Origin: Miscanthus floridulus
Lineage: Eukaryota > Streptophyta > Magnoliopsida > Poales > Poaceae
Assembly: GCF_019320115.1 (NCBI RefSeq)
Contig: NC_089598.1
Span: forward strand, 84,453,844 to 84,517,843
Length of the DNA stretch: 64,000 bases
Reading direction: 5' to 3'
The notes beneath the pieces are model-generated. The model did no database searches. It had not been told where the DNA came from and was given only the letters and a program-made list of their open reading frames with translations. The position numbers were made by a program, and so were the translations under genes. Each line of letters starts with the position of its first letter. Within the stretch, counting starts at the first letter, position 1. Below are positions 1-12,202 of the stretch, in pieces.

Positions 1-514
1 CATTTTGGTAGGCTGTTTGTGTGGGTGTAATCATCACTCCCGCGGTGTTGCAACTTGTCTGTGTATATATATATATATGTATGCTAAGACAACCTAGTGT
101 TTTTCTAATGTCCTCTTGGCAGGAAGAAAGTTGGTGTGTCTCCTCTCCTGCCCAGGGTGAAGGGGGTTTGGGTTCTTGTTTTCTGTGTTATGCCCCAGAT
201 ATGCTGGTAAGCTGTCTTTGGGAGGGCATGGCAGTGGCATGATCCCATGCATCAATGCCAACCCTAATCCCTGTCCCCTGTCCCCTCAAACAAAATCATG
301 GGATTTCTCAAAACCAGGCCACCCCTTTTGTTGGCCAGCTTGCTCCTCGCCGGCCTTAATCCCCCTTCTCTCTCCTGGCTATGTTCCCTGCCTCTCCTCT
401 CTGTTCTCTGGTCTCTGTGAAAAGATCATTCCCTTTTGGAAGGGCCCATCTTCTTCTTGAATTCTTTTCTCTCTCCATTTCCATGGGATCTTTGCATGCA
501 TGCATGGCTTCTTA
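1..514. other. Intergenic or untranslated DNA, no gene recognised
   Basis: The stretch is pyrimidine-rich between about 330 and 480, with CTCTCC and TTCTTCTTG runs, and has a short (TA)n run near 64-77. Open frames on the plus strand are short and show no recognisable domain. It could be a promoter, UTR or intron of a gene to the left, but nothing here decides that. Confidence 0.5.
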
Positions 515-754
515 GGCTGTGTTTAGTTCCCAAAAAGATTCCCAAAAAGTGTTATAATAGTCATCACATCGAATCTTGCGATACGTGTATGGAGCATTAA
601 ATGTAGACGGAAAAAAACTAATTGCACAGTTTGGTTGGAAATCGCGAGACGAACGTTTTGAGCCTAATTAGTCCATGATTGAACACTAATTGCCAAATAA
701 AAATGAAAGTGCTACAGTAGCCAAATTCTCAAATTTCGCGAACTAAACACAGCC
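515..754. mobile_element. Tourist-like MITE (PIF/Harbinger type)
   Basis: A 240-bp non-coding element. It starts GGCTGTGTTTAGTTC and ends with the exact reverse complement, GAACTAAACACAGCC. The flanking trinucleotide TTA is repeated at 512-514 and 755-757, as expected for Tourist elements. Four more family members lie in the window (near 49661, 50666, 51862 and 53058) and share the internal GCCTAATTAG core. Confidence 0.9.
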
Positions 755-757
755 TTA

Positions 758-3700
758 ATTTGTTCCTCAAAGAGAGAACCATGGCATGACCTACTTGCAT
801 TTGATTCCTTGGATGCTTGCTTGTCTCTCATGTTTATATAATAATATAATATAGGTAGATAGATTGGTACCACTCCTCAAAGTTTATACCCACGCACTAC
901 AGTTATGTTTGCATGTAGGAACTTGGGAAAATGGAAATTAACAGAATGAGTGAAAAAGACAGGTACAATAAAAAATGCAAGAGTTCTCAAAGCATCTCTG
1001 ACCGCTTTATCAATTCAGAATTTCGTTCTTTGAAAAATTAACATAATATAATTAATGTATGATCTTTTGCTTTCTTTTAGAGCGACTTTAAAAAATGCCA
1101 ATTTAATGAAGGGTTTACCAGGATTATCTATCTAGACCCTAGATGTGCCATCCGTATCATTTCTAGAAGCAAATCTCTAGTTGGTGCTCACAAGGGAATA
1201 CAATTTTATTGTTTGCAAGCATATAGCTTTGTACTTAAAACCAATTAAACATTACTTTCTTTGGCAGCGTCAAATAATTGTTTTTGCTATATTATTAGCA
1301 CCAGTCCATTGAAGAAAGTTAGAAGAAAACAAAGAGCGGAAGTATCTATACATTTAAGACATATATAGTTCCATGCTTACTCTAGTTTTAAACTGTATCT
1401 AGTATTACTTTTGTCATGCCGCCTATTTTTGAACTCAAATATATCATGCGGGCATGCATCAACCTGATGATATATAAACGAAAACAATGTAAATGCCTTC
1501 TTTCTGCACTTTTAGTGGCCTATTAATAGGAGAGACAGATGCAAGATTTGGCATTCATGCTTGCACTTTATGTGAGCCTCTTGCCTACTTATTCTTAATT
1601 TTTTTTGACGTTTAGATTCCTTTCAGAATCATGGTTATCAGGTCACATATCAATATTCATTTCTTCAGTAAAAAAAGTGGGAAATATATGCATGCTTTGC
1701 AGTTAGATATTCACATATCTTTCATTTATCTGCCTTTAAACCAGTGGGCATTTGGCGCAGAATTTTGGCAGGAGGGGCAGTATATCCTAGTGATTTTTGC
1801 TGTTGTTTCTGCATTGCCAGGGTATCTTCATATCTAACTTATTCTACCTTCTTTTTGTGTGGAGGGACAGAAAAGGCATCACTTATTTTATTTTTAATAC
1901 TAAATCTTTCGTTTATCTTTTTTTTTTACTTCTGGCAATGCCCTCACACTCTTTATGTCTTGTATATGAATTGAACTCATGACCATGTTCAATCAGTTAG
2001 AATAATGATTCGCATCCAGGGTGTCCATACACAACGCACAAACACATTTGCTAGCAGTAGATATATGCTGCCCAAGCAATATATACATCCAATGGGACAC
2101 GGTTACAGACTCTATGCCTATTGGAGATCCTAAATAAATATTGTAAAATCACATCGAGCAGAAAATGTCCAAATTTCGTAACAAGTCATGCATGCGCATT
2201 CCTAGCCTTGTCAATTATTACAAAATGAGGAAACACAACAGCGCATACTCGCGTAAGGAGTGGCTATAATAAAAAAAAAAAACAAGCGTACGTGTTCTTA
2301 TCCTCTGAAAAGAAGTAACAAGAAGAAAAGGGATGTAGGACTGGATGAGAAGCAATTGTGCTAGCTGTCGCATAGCAAAAAGTTTGATAGAATTGTCACT
2401 CGATCGGTGGATCATATGCATAGGCTTCGAGTACTCCCTGGATTTTGAGAGTTTGCTGCGGCGCATCGATCAGGAATCTTCAACGACTGAACTTTTTTAC
2501 GATATGAGAGATGGAGATGATGTTATAGGACGTCAACTTCGTCAACGTCCAATGAATCTTTATCAACATATACCTTTGTAAGCTTCCTAAATGATTGCCA
2601 TTCTTACTGCTCGCTAGCTAGATGGAGGAGTAGATAGATAGATACATAGATAGACATAGCACGACAGAGACAGATGGCTCACATCAGCTAGCTATATAGT
2701 GAGCTGCGGCTAGCTTCACCATTCGCAATGTGTCACATGCGTCGTCGTCGATCCTTTGTAGCTATGGCACTGTTCTCACGAGGACATTTGGCATCTAGCT
2801 TATAAGTTCAAGCTGGGCGAATTGTTCTTCATTCTATATATGTTTAATTTTGATTTGAGGGCAGGGCAAATAGTTGTATTTCTGTTCGTCCGAAAGCAAG
2901 ATATTGGTCATAACTTTCGATTCTCCTTACTTTCAGCCTTTTCATTCGCTGCACGTACCCGGCCAATCTGCTATCCATAGACTGACTGGAGCATGGTTCA
3001 TCAGTTGTCCAGACAGTAGGGGATGATATTACAATTGCTTGAAATCTCAACTATTGCCTTTATGCACGTAATTCAGATGCAAATTTAACCACTTTTGTTT
3101 TTTCCTTGACGTCAAAAATCCGTCACGAATAAGTTAACGAACATGTGACATATGTTATATATAAAACTATATATCACTGACGTAAAATTTAAAGCAGCCT
3201 CTGATGATCCGCAACATCTTCCCGGCAAAATCATGCGTGCTACGGATAGGCTTATTAGGAGGATGCAGATGCAATTTGCACTTACAGTAGTAGTACGTAC
3301 ATAGAGGGCAGCATATTGGACATTTCCTTTGCTTGTCAAAGAAACAGACGCAATCCACAGAGGTCGTCCCGCTGGTTAAGGCTGCCAGATCATAAATTTT
3401 GCAGGCTGCTGCCTTCTAGTAGATCGATGCTCGTCCGCCCTTGTCATTGGCTGCCATGCATGATGCATGCATTTACTCTCTCATGCATATGGCAGGGCAG
3501 CAGCTGTACCAGTGACGACAGGCCATGAAAAAGAAGAATGTGTGTGTTCTATTCGGATTCTACACAAAACCATATCATGCCCATTGCCCGGGTATCACTT
3601 TTCTGCTGCCGCCGCCTAGCAGCTATGCTGTGGTGTCTTCTTCTACCAAGATCAGATTTTTGCTGCTGGAAAACTGAACTTCAGAGACCATGCCATATAA

Positions 3701-3941
3701 CAGGTGTAGGACGACTAGGAGTATATGCGTCAGCTACGGATAAACATCACGAAACAGATGTATGATGTGTGCTAGCATATATACTTGGTTTCAGGCCCAA
3801 GCCAAGGGGCGTGCGAGCGGTGCGTGGGAACAAGGCCCATGATTTTTAGGGCCCCCAAACCCTAATGTATCAGCTACAAGCCATCACTGTAGTAGTTTGT
3901 CATCAGACGCATGCAGACCAGTACTGGTGACTACCAGCTAC
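758..3941. other. Intergenic DNA, no gene recognised
   Basis: About 3.2 kb of AT-rich DNA with only short, low-complexity open frames. A GATA/TAGA-rich microsatellite-like patch lies near 2628-2660. The stretch at 3790-3870, rich in GGCCC and CCCAAACCC, may be an old DNA-transposon relic, but no ends could be found. I see no splice-consistent gene. Confidence 0.5.
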
Positions 3942-4052
3942 CACTATAGGATACAATAGATTTGCTGAGTGCCAGGGGCACTCGGTAAAGGCCTAAAAAC
4001 ACTCGGCAAACGCTTTGCCGAGTGTAACATTCGGCATACAACACATGGCATT
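3942..4052. mobile_element. CACTA element A, left terminus (interrupted)
   Basis: The terminus reads CACTATAGG and is followed within 20 bp by degenerate copies of TTTGCCGAGTG and its reverse complement CACTCGGCAAA. That is the layout of the subterminal repeats of a grass CACTA (En/Spm) family. The element is cut at 4052 by CACTA element B and resumes at 6135. Confidence 0.7.
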
Positions 4053-4407
4053 CACTACGTAGAAAAAGGTTTTTTGGGGCGGTTTTGCTAGCCGCCCCTA
4101 TGAAAGGGTGGCTAAAAATGACTGATTTGTAGGGGCGGTTCCCAGGACGTCCCTACAAATCGATTTGTAGGGGCGGCTGGTGTTATCAGCCGCCCCTACA
4201 AATTCGATTTGTAGGGGCAGCTGGATATTGAGCCGCCCCTACAAATCAATTTCCAAAAACCACGAAAAAAGGAACAAAAATAGCAACTTTTTTTTTACCA
4301 AGGAGGTCCCCACCGGCAGCCACACACACCCTGAGGTCCCCACCGACAGCCACACACTCCCTCACTCTATGGTTGCAGCATTTTTTTACGATTTTTGCAC
4401 ACTTTGC

Positions 4408-4470
4408 GTCGGCTGAGATTCGAACCGGCGACCTCTCGCGCATCATCTCCTCTACCACTACACCTCACAT
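4408..4470 (-). other. tRNA-like segment with Pol III box motifs
   Basis: On the minus strand a D-arm/A-box-like TGTAGTGGTAGAGG is followed about 40 nt later by a B-box GGTTCGAATCT (4416-4426). The spacing matches a tRNA or tRNA-derived SINE head. The acceptor and T stems do not close well, so this looks like a decayed tRNA pseudogene or SINE head carried inside CACTA element B rather than a working tRNA gene. Confidence 0.45.
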
Positions 4471-4554
4471 TCACTTGTGTCCACGATCCATTTTGATTCC
4501 CTATGTATTATACAAAACTGAGCATAAATTGATTGTTTGAGGTCCTAAACTAAT

Positions 4555-5095
4555 TCAAATGAAAAAGTTGTCAACTACAAAGTTTTATAACTTTTCGAGA
4601 TCTACAACTTTCATTTTGGTAGTTTCTCCATCTGAGGTCACTTATAAAATTTGAATTTTAAATAATAGAAATTCGAACGTAGTTTTCCATGACAAGATGG
4701 TTTCAAATGAGAAAGTTATCAAGTACAAAGTTTCATAACTTTTCAAGACGTACAACTTTCATTTTTACTGTTTGTCCATCCGAGGTCGTTTAAAAAATTC
4801 AAATTTCAAATTTTTGGAAATTCAAACGTAGTTTTTCTTGACAAGATGATTTCAAATCAAAAAGTTGTCAACTACAAAGTTTCATAACTTATCGAGATCT
4901 ACAACTTTTATTTTGGTTGTTTCTCCATCCGAGGTCGTTTACAAAATTTAAATTTCAAATTTTAGAAATTCAAACATAATTTTCCTTGACAAGATGATTT
5001 CAAATTAAAAAGTTGTTAACTATAGAGTTTCATAACTTTCCGAGATCTACAACTTCTATTTTGATCATTTATTCATCCGACATAGTGGTAGTAAC
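4555..5095. repeat. 149-bp tandem repeat inside CACTA element B
   Basis: About 3.5 diverged units are marked by a recurring AAAAGTTGTCAACTAC-like word at about 4562, 4711, 4860 and 5008, giving a period of 148-149 bp. Each unit also has GAGATCTACAACTTT and TCCATCCGAGGTC-like words. A further unit in the same orientation lies at about 5757-5870, separated by unrelated sequence. Confidence 0.8.
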
Positions 5096-5233
5096 ATTGT
5101 TCACAAATGTTACATATCCCTCTTATTGTTTATGAAACTATAAGAGAGATATGTAAATTTTGTGAACAATGTTATTACCACTTTATCGGATGAAGAAATG
5201 ACCAAAATAAAACTTGTAGATCTTAATAAGTTC
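5033..5233. repeat. Long inverted repeat (hairpin) in CACTA element B
   Basis: Arms of about 94 bp (5033-5126 and 5140-5233) face each other across a 13-bp spacer. They share words such as ATTGTTCAC/GTGAACAAT and TCATCCGA/TCGGATGA in inverted order. The left arm overlaps the last unit of the 149-bp tandem repeat, so the right arm is an inverted copy of that unit. Confidence 0.75.
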
Positions 5234-6134
5234 TGCAACTTCTATGTTCATGATTTTTTCATCTGAAATCAATTAGTGTTCCAAAATAACGTTTGGCCTT
5301 CTCTATAGGCTCCTCTAGATATTGTTCCTCTTTTGCCCCTCTTTTTATATATTTTTTGGGCTGTCGTTGTTTTTTTGGGAAATTTCGACTTTTTATTTTT
5401 ATTTTTTTGATATTATTCCTTCACTTAGGAGCACAAAAGAAGTAACCACAGAAAATATGAGCTCAAACAAGTGAAAGACGTGGCCTGTGGAAATTTCAGA
5501 AGACGTGCTCAAAATCGACAAAAAGCTTGTGACCACGAAAAGATGATCTTGTGCCCAGTTTTTGACCAATTTAAAATTCTCTGACCCCGACAAGGCGAGG
5601 GATGGACGGATCCAAAATTTTTTTCTGATCGATTTTGATATATGGAACATCGAAATCGGAGTTTGTATACGAAAACTAGACCAGTTTTAAGAATTGGCTC
5701 CGAATTAGAGGACAAAACGGGAACAATAATTTCAAACAGCATTTTCAAGTAGTAAATGATCTCAATTGAAAAAGTTATCAACTACAAAGTTTTATAACTT
5801 TTCGAGATCTACAACTTTCATTTTGATTGTTTCTTCATCCGAGATCATTTACAAAATTTGAATTTTAGTGCTTACTTTTTAATATTTGGCGTCCATTTGT
5901 AGAGGCACTTCATTGTTGAGCCGCCCCTACAAATCAATTTATAGGGGCGGCTGGATATTGAGCCGCCCCTACAAATCGGGCCATTTGTAGGGGCGGCTGA
6001 TAACATCGGCCGTCCCTATAAATTCGTTTGTAAGGGCGGCTCATTTGGCAACCATTTGTAGGGGCGGCTCTATCACCAGCCGCTCCTACAAAAAATTCGT
6101 CCCGTTGCTAAAAAACGTTTTTTATGTAGTGATT

Positions 6135-6740
6135 GATTTATCGGCAAACAGTAGTTTGCCGAGTGTTTTTTATCGCGCACTCGGCAAACAGTTTGCCGAG
6201 TGTCAATAAACACTCGACAAAAAAATTTTGACGGGATGGCACGGTGACGTCGATTTTGCCGAGTGCACGACGAAAAAACACTCGGCAAAGTTTTTCAAGT
6301 TTGCTGAGTGTCAAGATGAAAACACTCGGAAAAGTTTTTCAACTTTTCCGAGTGCTTTTCCGAGTGTCAAGATGAAGGCACTCGGCAAAGTTTCTCAAGT
6401 TTGCCGAGTGTCAAGACCAAAACAGTCGGCAAAGTTTGTAAACTTTGCCGCGTGCCAGGGCCATAACACTCGGCAAAAATTATAAACTTTGCCGAGTGCC
6501 AGGGCCATAACACTCGGCAAAGTCTGTACACTTTGCCGAGTGCCACGCTTAAAACACTCGGCAAACAAGCGAGCAGCGGTCAATTTTTATGGTCACTTTG
6601 CCGAGTGTCCATTAGAATACACTCGGCAAAGAAGGTTCCCAGAATAACAGAAAATGGTCTCTTCGCCGAGTGTTTTGTCTTGACACTCGGCAACTCATCT
6701 CTTTGTCGAGTGTTACACTCGGCAAAGTGACCAAGACCCC
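6135..6740. repeat. CACTA element A, subterminal TTTGCCGAGTG array
   Basis: More than a dozen copies of TTTGCCGAGTG or its complement CACTCGGCAAA lie in direct and inverted order, spaced about 20-50 bp. This is the continuation of the element A left end that element B split. The array explains the many overlapping short frames here, none of which is a gene. Confidence 0.8.
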
Positions 6741-6912
6741 CCGTTTTTACTAATATGTCACGTATAACGGACCCCTCTCAATTTACAATAAACCATCACA
6801 ATTCACAATAAAACATCATCACAGGCATAATTATATGTCACATGCATAATAAACTATCATCATAATAATTCACAATAAACCATCATCACAAGTCACAATA
6901 AACCATCATCAC
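6741..6912. repeat. CACTA element A interior, short tandem repeats
   Basis: The stretch repeats a word close to CACAATAAACCATCATCAC about five times. The same word resumes directly after the retrotransposon at 20020, which shows that this DNA was continuous before the 13 kb insertion. The last five bases, ATCAC (6908-6912), are the target duplication. Confidence 0.75.
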
Positions 6913-7384
6913 TGTGGGGGGATTAACCCCTATACCCTTACGGCTAAGATTGGGCCGGCCCGGATCGGTGGGTCCGGTCCACCAAAAGACGACGTGCGGC
7001 CCAGCCAACCTGATCGGAGTCCCGCACAAGGAGTCAAGGCAGATTTGGCGATCAAGCAAGATCCTGGTCGGTTAGAATAGGAATCCTTATCCGGCCACAT
7101 ATGGCAATTGTAACTGGCTAGGATTAGTTTCTAGATCTGTAACCCTGCCCCCCGGACTATATAAGGCGGGCAGGGGACCCCTCTAAAAAAGATCTCTCAT
7201 TGACATACAACAATACAAATGAGACGCAGGACGTAGGTATTACGCCTTCTTGGCGGCCGAACCTGGATAAAACCTCGTGTCTGTCTTGCGTCACCGTCTT
7301 GTTTGTGGCTTGCGCATCTGTCTGTCGACAATCTACTACCTTGGGCATACCCCTAGGTAGACTGCCGACCATATTTCGTCGACA
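6913..7384 (+). repeat. 5' LTR of the Tat-lineage element
   Basis: 472 bp from TGTGGGGGG to TTTCGTCGACA. It matches the 3' LTR at 19543-20014 over its whole length with scattered substitutions and no obvious indels. The promoter lies inside it. Confidence 0.93.
7158..7165 (+). promoter_or_regulatory. LTR TATA box
   Basis: TATATAAG sits in a GC-rich context (CGGACTATATAAGGCGGG) about 220 bp before the LTR end. The same word is conserved in the 3' LTR at 19788-19795. It is the likely Pol II promoter of the element. Confidence 0.7.
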
Positions 7385-7385
7385 G

Positions 7386-7403
7386 TGGCGCACCAGGTAG
7401 GGG
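7386..7403 (+). other. Primer binding site
   Basis: TGGCGCACCAGGTAGGGG begins one base after the CA end of the 5' LTR, the expected place for a tRNA primer site. It starts with TGG, complementary to the CCA tail. I could not match the rest confidently to one tRNA; it is not the initiator-Met type used by the copia-like element at 37532. Confidence 0.65.
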
Positions 7404-7405
7404 GT

Positions 7406-10186
7406 ATGCGTACTGCTCTCCAAACAAACAAGATGGTCATCATCTCCGGCTCCATGGCTACGCCGAACGGCCTCACGTTCACCGTCGGCCAGATCACCTG
7501 GACCACCGGCTCCGACGACTTCATCGCCATGACCACGGAGGAGGCATGGATTCAGTCTGCGCCGACCACTGCTTCACCTGCATCGGCTACGGCCCCGACC
7601 ACGACGGATACGGCTTCGACCACGATGGATCTGGCTCCGACCACGGTACATCTGGCTCCGACCACGCCTACATCATCTTCAGCCATGCCGACAACTCGTC
7701 ATCCGTTTCCCCGCTACAAAGGGAAGCAGATCGACAACACCGACCTGCTCGACTCCATCGATCAGGTCGGCACCAAACTCGCTAAAACCCTAGCTCTGGT
7801 AAGTACGATTCAAAGTCAACCTAATGAGCAGGTAACCGCTCCCCACAACAGATCTACCCGACCAGCTCGGACCAGTCGTCCTACACGACTTGGTACAGAT
7901 CTCGTGGTCATATCTACTCCTGAAGGGCGCTCCGCTTGTCGCCAGCCAGCCTCCGCGATGGGTCTCCGGCTCTCCAAGTACGAAGCCTCGACGGAGAACC
8001 ACCAGGTCTAGCCCTACGGCCTGCGAAACGCTGCCTCCAGCTACGCGTATAACCTACAACGCCGCTTGGATCTGTGTTTTATGCACCGACCTCGGCCGAA
8101 GCCACGCAACTTCGTCAACATGATCCGAATTGAAGATTATCAAGAAGGATCCGTCCACACAGTCCAAGAGGGCGACTCCAGCTCCTCGTCTAGCATCGCA
8201 TCTAATGCATCTGTCCACACCGAGCTTCAGCATCACAAAGACGACGGCGTCAAGTATGATCTAGATCTGCCAGACCACGCCCTGGGGTTTTCACAATTCC
8301 CATCTTTCCTGCCAAGACGAGGGGATTTGATCCATGTTGTCAGCAATGATGAACCGCCAGCAGTTGGTGAAACAGAGCAAGAAAGGACTGCACGCGAAGC
8401 ACGCAATATTGATCGGTTTAATCACCGACAAATCGAAGCCGAAGCAGACCAGGAGGCGCGACGCATAAGGGTCCAGCCACACGACCTCAACGATGCTTTC
8501 GACAGGGTGGGGGACAAACAGGTCTTCAGGACTCCCAGTGCCAACGTAGCTGTCGCCATGGCGACAATGCAATGGCTACCCAACACCCCGAAAACCTAAG
8601 CGGTTCGCGATGAAATACAAGCCTATCTGATGGCTGCCATGGCCCAGACCGCAGAGATTGTAAATCAAGTCCGGGCTCCATCCGTCTCAGTCGAGTCAAG
8701 CCATAGCCGCCAGCACCCAAGTCACTCACAGCCACTCAACCAACGTGGCTCGCGCAACAATGACCCTTCAGACAACCGTCAAGGCGGAAACGATGGCTAT
8801 GATGGTGGTCAGGATGACAACCGCCGTCGGGAGGACAACCGCCGCGACGTCCGAGACGATAATCACCGAGACAACCACGACAATCGCCGTGATAACCACG
8901 GTCGCAGGGCTAATCTAAATGGCAATCGAGATCGCCGTGACGGCAATAACGATCTCCGCCATTACCTCGATGGACGCGATCTGCGCGCTCGCATCAACCA
9001 GAGAGCCGACGATCGAGCATCCTATGAAAGCTATCGCCGTATGGAGTATGACACTGCCCACGGCCCGCTGGGTTTGAAGCAGTTTACTCCACACCTTCGC
9101 CAAGTCATATGGCCCAAGAATTTCAAGCTCGAGAAACTTCAGAAGTACGACGGCAAGGAAAACCCCGAATTATGGGTCATGCTCTACGAAACTGCGTGCA
9201 GATCAGCCATGGCTGACGAGCACGTCATGTCTAACTACTTCCCAGTCGTTGTTGGCCATGCAGGTCACCAATGGCTAGTCAGCTTGCCGGCGAACTACTT
9301 TGATTCTTGGTAGGAGCTCAAGCAAGCCTTCATCGACAATTTCATCGCTACTTGTGAACAACCGGGCAACAAGTATGATCTGCAACGGATCCGAGATCGG
9401 AAAGATGAGCCACTACGTGAGTACGTCCTGTGTTTCTTAGAGATGCGCATCAAGGTCCCATCAATCTCCGACAACGAGGCAATCGAGGCTTTCATCACTG
9501 GCCTCCGCTTCCACGACGCCCTAAGAGACAAGCTTCTCTGGAAGAGACCTGAATCGGTCACAGCGCTCCTGGCCACCGCTAAGAAATATGCGGACGCCGA
9601 CGACGCTAAGAAGATAATTATTGAAGAAGTAGCAAGGGTTCCACGCTCCGACCATCCCCCACACCACGACGACTACCGCGGCAACTGTGGTCGGAATGAC
9701 AATTTTGACCGCCGCAACCAGCGCAACGACTCCTGCGATCACCGCGACCAACGTAATCAGCGGCGTAGCCGCCGTGACGATTACAGGAGCAAGCGTGCTC
9801 GGGAAGATGACGGCGAGGTCAATACCGTTAAAAAGGGTGGCGGACGTCGTAATTACGAAGGCGACTACGGCAAAGCATTGAAAGGGCCCTGCCAGCTCCA
9901 TCCTAAGTCAAACCATACCATGGAGAATTGCCGCGTTCTCAAATCTATCTATACGCGTCAACAGGCTCCGGATACATCCGACAAGCCTAACGACGCAGGG
10001 GAACAGCGCAACGAGGATAACGACGACGACGATGCAGACCCTCGTCACAAGTACATCAAGCCGACCGATCGCGTGCACACCATCATCGGAGGCAAAGTGT
10101 CCATCGAGACCAAGCGGGAACACAAGCTGCTCGCCCGTGCTTGCTTGAACATGGCCAACGCTGACAACCTCCTCACCGATCCATGA
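7406..10186 (+). pseudogene. gag: gag region of the Tat-lineage element (four stop codons)
   Basis: Capsid/nucleocapsid region of the polyprotein, packaging the element RNA. One frame runs from an ATG at 7406 (or 7433). The N-terminal third is Thr/Ala/Pro-rich low complexity, and the middle is rich in Arg, Asp and Asn repeats (8750-8990). A Retrotrans_gag-like domain spans about 9107-9600. A variant zinc knuckle of the form CX2HX4HX4C lies at 9890-9931. Stops break the frame at 8009 (TAG), 8597 (TAA), 9311 (TAG) and 10184 (TGA). Each differs by one C-to-T change from a sense codon (CAG, CAA or CGA), and there is no frameshift. The region runs straight into protease in the same frame, so gag and pol were one polyprotein. 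Confidence 0.85.
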
Positions 10187-12202
10187 CTCCCTCCGTGGTC
10201 TCACCGTGAAATCTCTTTCAGCAGAAAGGACCAATGGGCTGCAATACCTGAGCCAGGACATTTTCCCCTGGTCCTCGATCCTTGTATCAACAAGGTCCAG
10301 TTTGACAGAGTACTGATCGACGGCGGCAGCTCCATCGATATACTGTTCAAGAACAGTCTGCCCGCCCTAAAGATAGCTCAGGCGGATCTCAAGCCATACG
10401 AGGCACAGTTCTGGGGTGTTCTCCCCGGACAGAGCTCTACACCTCTCGGGCAGATCACGCTACCTGTGCAGTTTGGGACCCCAGACCACTTCCGCACCGA
10501 CTATGTCAACTTTGTGGTCGCTAACTTTGATGGCACCTACCATGCTATTCTTGGTCGACCGTCGCTCACCAAGTTCATGGCCATACCTCATTACAGGTAT
10601 CTGGTGCTCAAGATGCCTACCGAGAAAGGAGTTCTAACCCTCCGAGGCAACGTGTACGCAGCTTATACCTACAAGGACGACAATTTCAAAATAGCAGAGG
10701 CTCATGACCTCTCTATTCGCATGGCTAAAACCATGCTCGATGCCAAGACGACCTCGGCCGACCACCTAGAGATCCCAGAGCTCGAGGCTCCATGCAAGAA
10801 CATCAAGTCCAAGGAGCACAAGGTGATCCAGCTGGTCGACGGCGATCCCAGCAGAACGGCCCTTATCGGGGCCAACTTGGATCCCAAATAGGAAGATGCG
10901 CTCGTCAGGTTCCTGAGGAGCAACGTGGATGTGTTCGCATGGAAACCTGCTGACATGCCCGGTGTACCTCGGAATTTGAGCGAGCACTCCTTAAATGTCA
11001 ACGGCAAGGCCAAACCTATCAAGCAGAAGCTACGACGGTTCGCTCGCGACAAAAAGGAGGCGATTAGGGTAGAAGTTACACGGCTTTTGGCAGCCGGATT
11101 TATCAAAGAAGTGTATCATCCGGAGTGGTTAGCCAACCTGGTTCTTGTACGCAAAAAGAATAATGAATGGAGAATGTGCGTTGATTACACTGATCTCAAC
11201 AAACACTGTCCTAAGGACCCCTTTGGCTTACCTCGCATAGACGAGGTCATAGATTCAACCGCCGGTTGCGAGCTCCTTTCCTTTCTCGATTGCTACTCTG
11301 GTTATCACCAGATCGCTCTCAAAAAGGATGACCAGATCAAGACATCTTTTATCACGCCTTTCGGCGCCTACTGCTACACGACCATGTCGTTCGGGCTTAA
11401 GAACGCCGGGGCTACCTACCAACGCGCTATACAAGCCTGCCTCAAAGACGAGATAAAAGACGACCTCGTCGAGGCTTATGTTGATGATATAGTCGTCAAA
11501 ACCAAGGAAGCACATACCCTTGTTGACAACCTGGAACACACCTTTGCAGCCCTTAACACATTCCAGTGGAAATTAAACCCAAAGAAGTGCATCTTTGGTG
11601 TTCCCTCTGGCATACTACTTGGCAACATCGTCAGTCACGACGGCATACGCCCTAACCCAGAGAAAGTCAAAGCTGTCTTGGACATGAAGCCGCCCAAGAA
11701 GGTGAAGGATGTTCAGAAGCTCACCGGGTGCATGGCCGCCCTCAGCCGTTTCATATCAAGATTAGGCGAAAAAGGATTACCGTTCTTCAAACTACTCAAA
11801 GCATCCGAAAAATTTGAGTGGTCAGAGGAAGCAGACGCTGCCTTTACACAGCTGAAACAATACCTTACGTCACCTCCGGTCCTCACTGCTCTAAGAGAAG
11901 ACGAAACACTGCTGCTTTACATTGTGGCTACTAATCGAGTAGTCTCCACGGCCATGGTGGTCGAGCGAGACGAGCCCGGCCACGTCTACAAGGTACAGTG
12001 ACCAATCTATTTCATTAGTGAGGTACTCAATGAGTCCAAGACCAGGTACCCATAGATTCAGAAGTTGATCTACGCCATACTGATAACATCCCGAAAGTTG
12101 AAACACTACTTCGACGGATATCGTGTGGTGGTCATGACTGAGTACCCTCTGTGAGACATCATTAGCAACAAGGATGCGAACGGGCACATCGTCAAATGGG
12201 CA
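10187..12202 (+). pseudogene. pol: Protease, reverse transcriptase and first RNase H of the Tat-lineage element
   Basis: The region continues the gag frame. A retropepsin-type aspartic protease has its active site as D-G-G-S-S (Asp codon at 10319-10321). The reverse transcriptase follows, with conserved blocks such as WRMCVDYTDLNKHCPKD and FGLKNAGATYQ, and the catalytic Y-V-D-D at 11477-11488. The gypsy-type RNase H/tether region follows from about 11810 to 12200. It is the most damaged part, with stops at 11999 (TGA), 12053 (TAG) and 12152 (TGA); another stop lies between protease and RT at 10889 (TAG). All fit C-to-T changes. The RT catalytic core is free of stops over 10925-11998. No autonomous product is expected without readthrough. 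Confidence 0.9.

Larger units (their letters stand above)
4053..6131. mobile_element. CACTA element B, non-autonomous, complete
   Basis: The left end starts CACTACGTAGAAAAAGG and the right end closes with TTTTTTATGTAGTG, an inverted match of the CACTAC terminus. The 3-bp target duplication ATT is present at 4050-4052 and 6132-6134. Both ends carry clustered copies of TGTAGGGGCGGCT in both orientations (about 4130-4250 and 5900-6100), which are typical TNPA-type binding arrays. There is no transposase frame, so the element must be mobilised in trans. The interior holds a 149-bp tandem repeat, a long hairpin and a tRNA-like segment. It sits inside the subterminal region of CACTA element A and is therefore younger. 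Confidence 0.88.

Noticed and set aside
1..500. Possible microRNA precursor in the pyrimidine-rich stretch
   Set aside because: No arm matched a conserved plant microRNA that I could recall, and no clear hairpin was seen.
6073..6730. Several 60-85 codon frames on both strands
   Set aside because: They are translations of the TTTGCCGAGTG subterminal repeats of CACTA element A.
9521..9901. 126-codon minus-strand frame opposite gag
   Set aside because: It is the antisense shadow of a biased Arg/Asp-rich gag segment, hydrophobic by codon complementarity, with no domain and no splice support.
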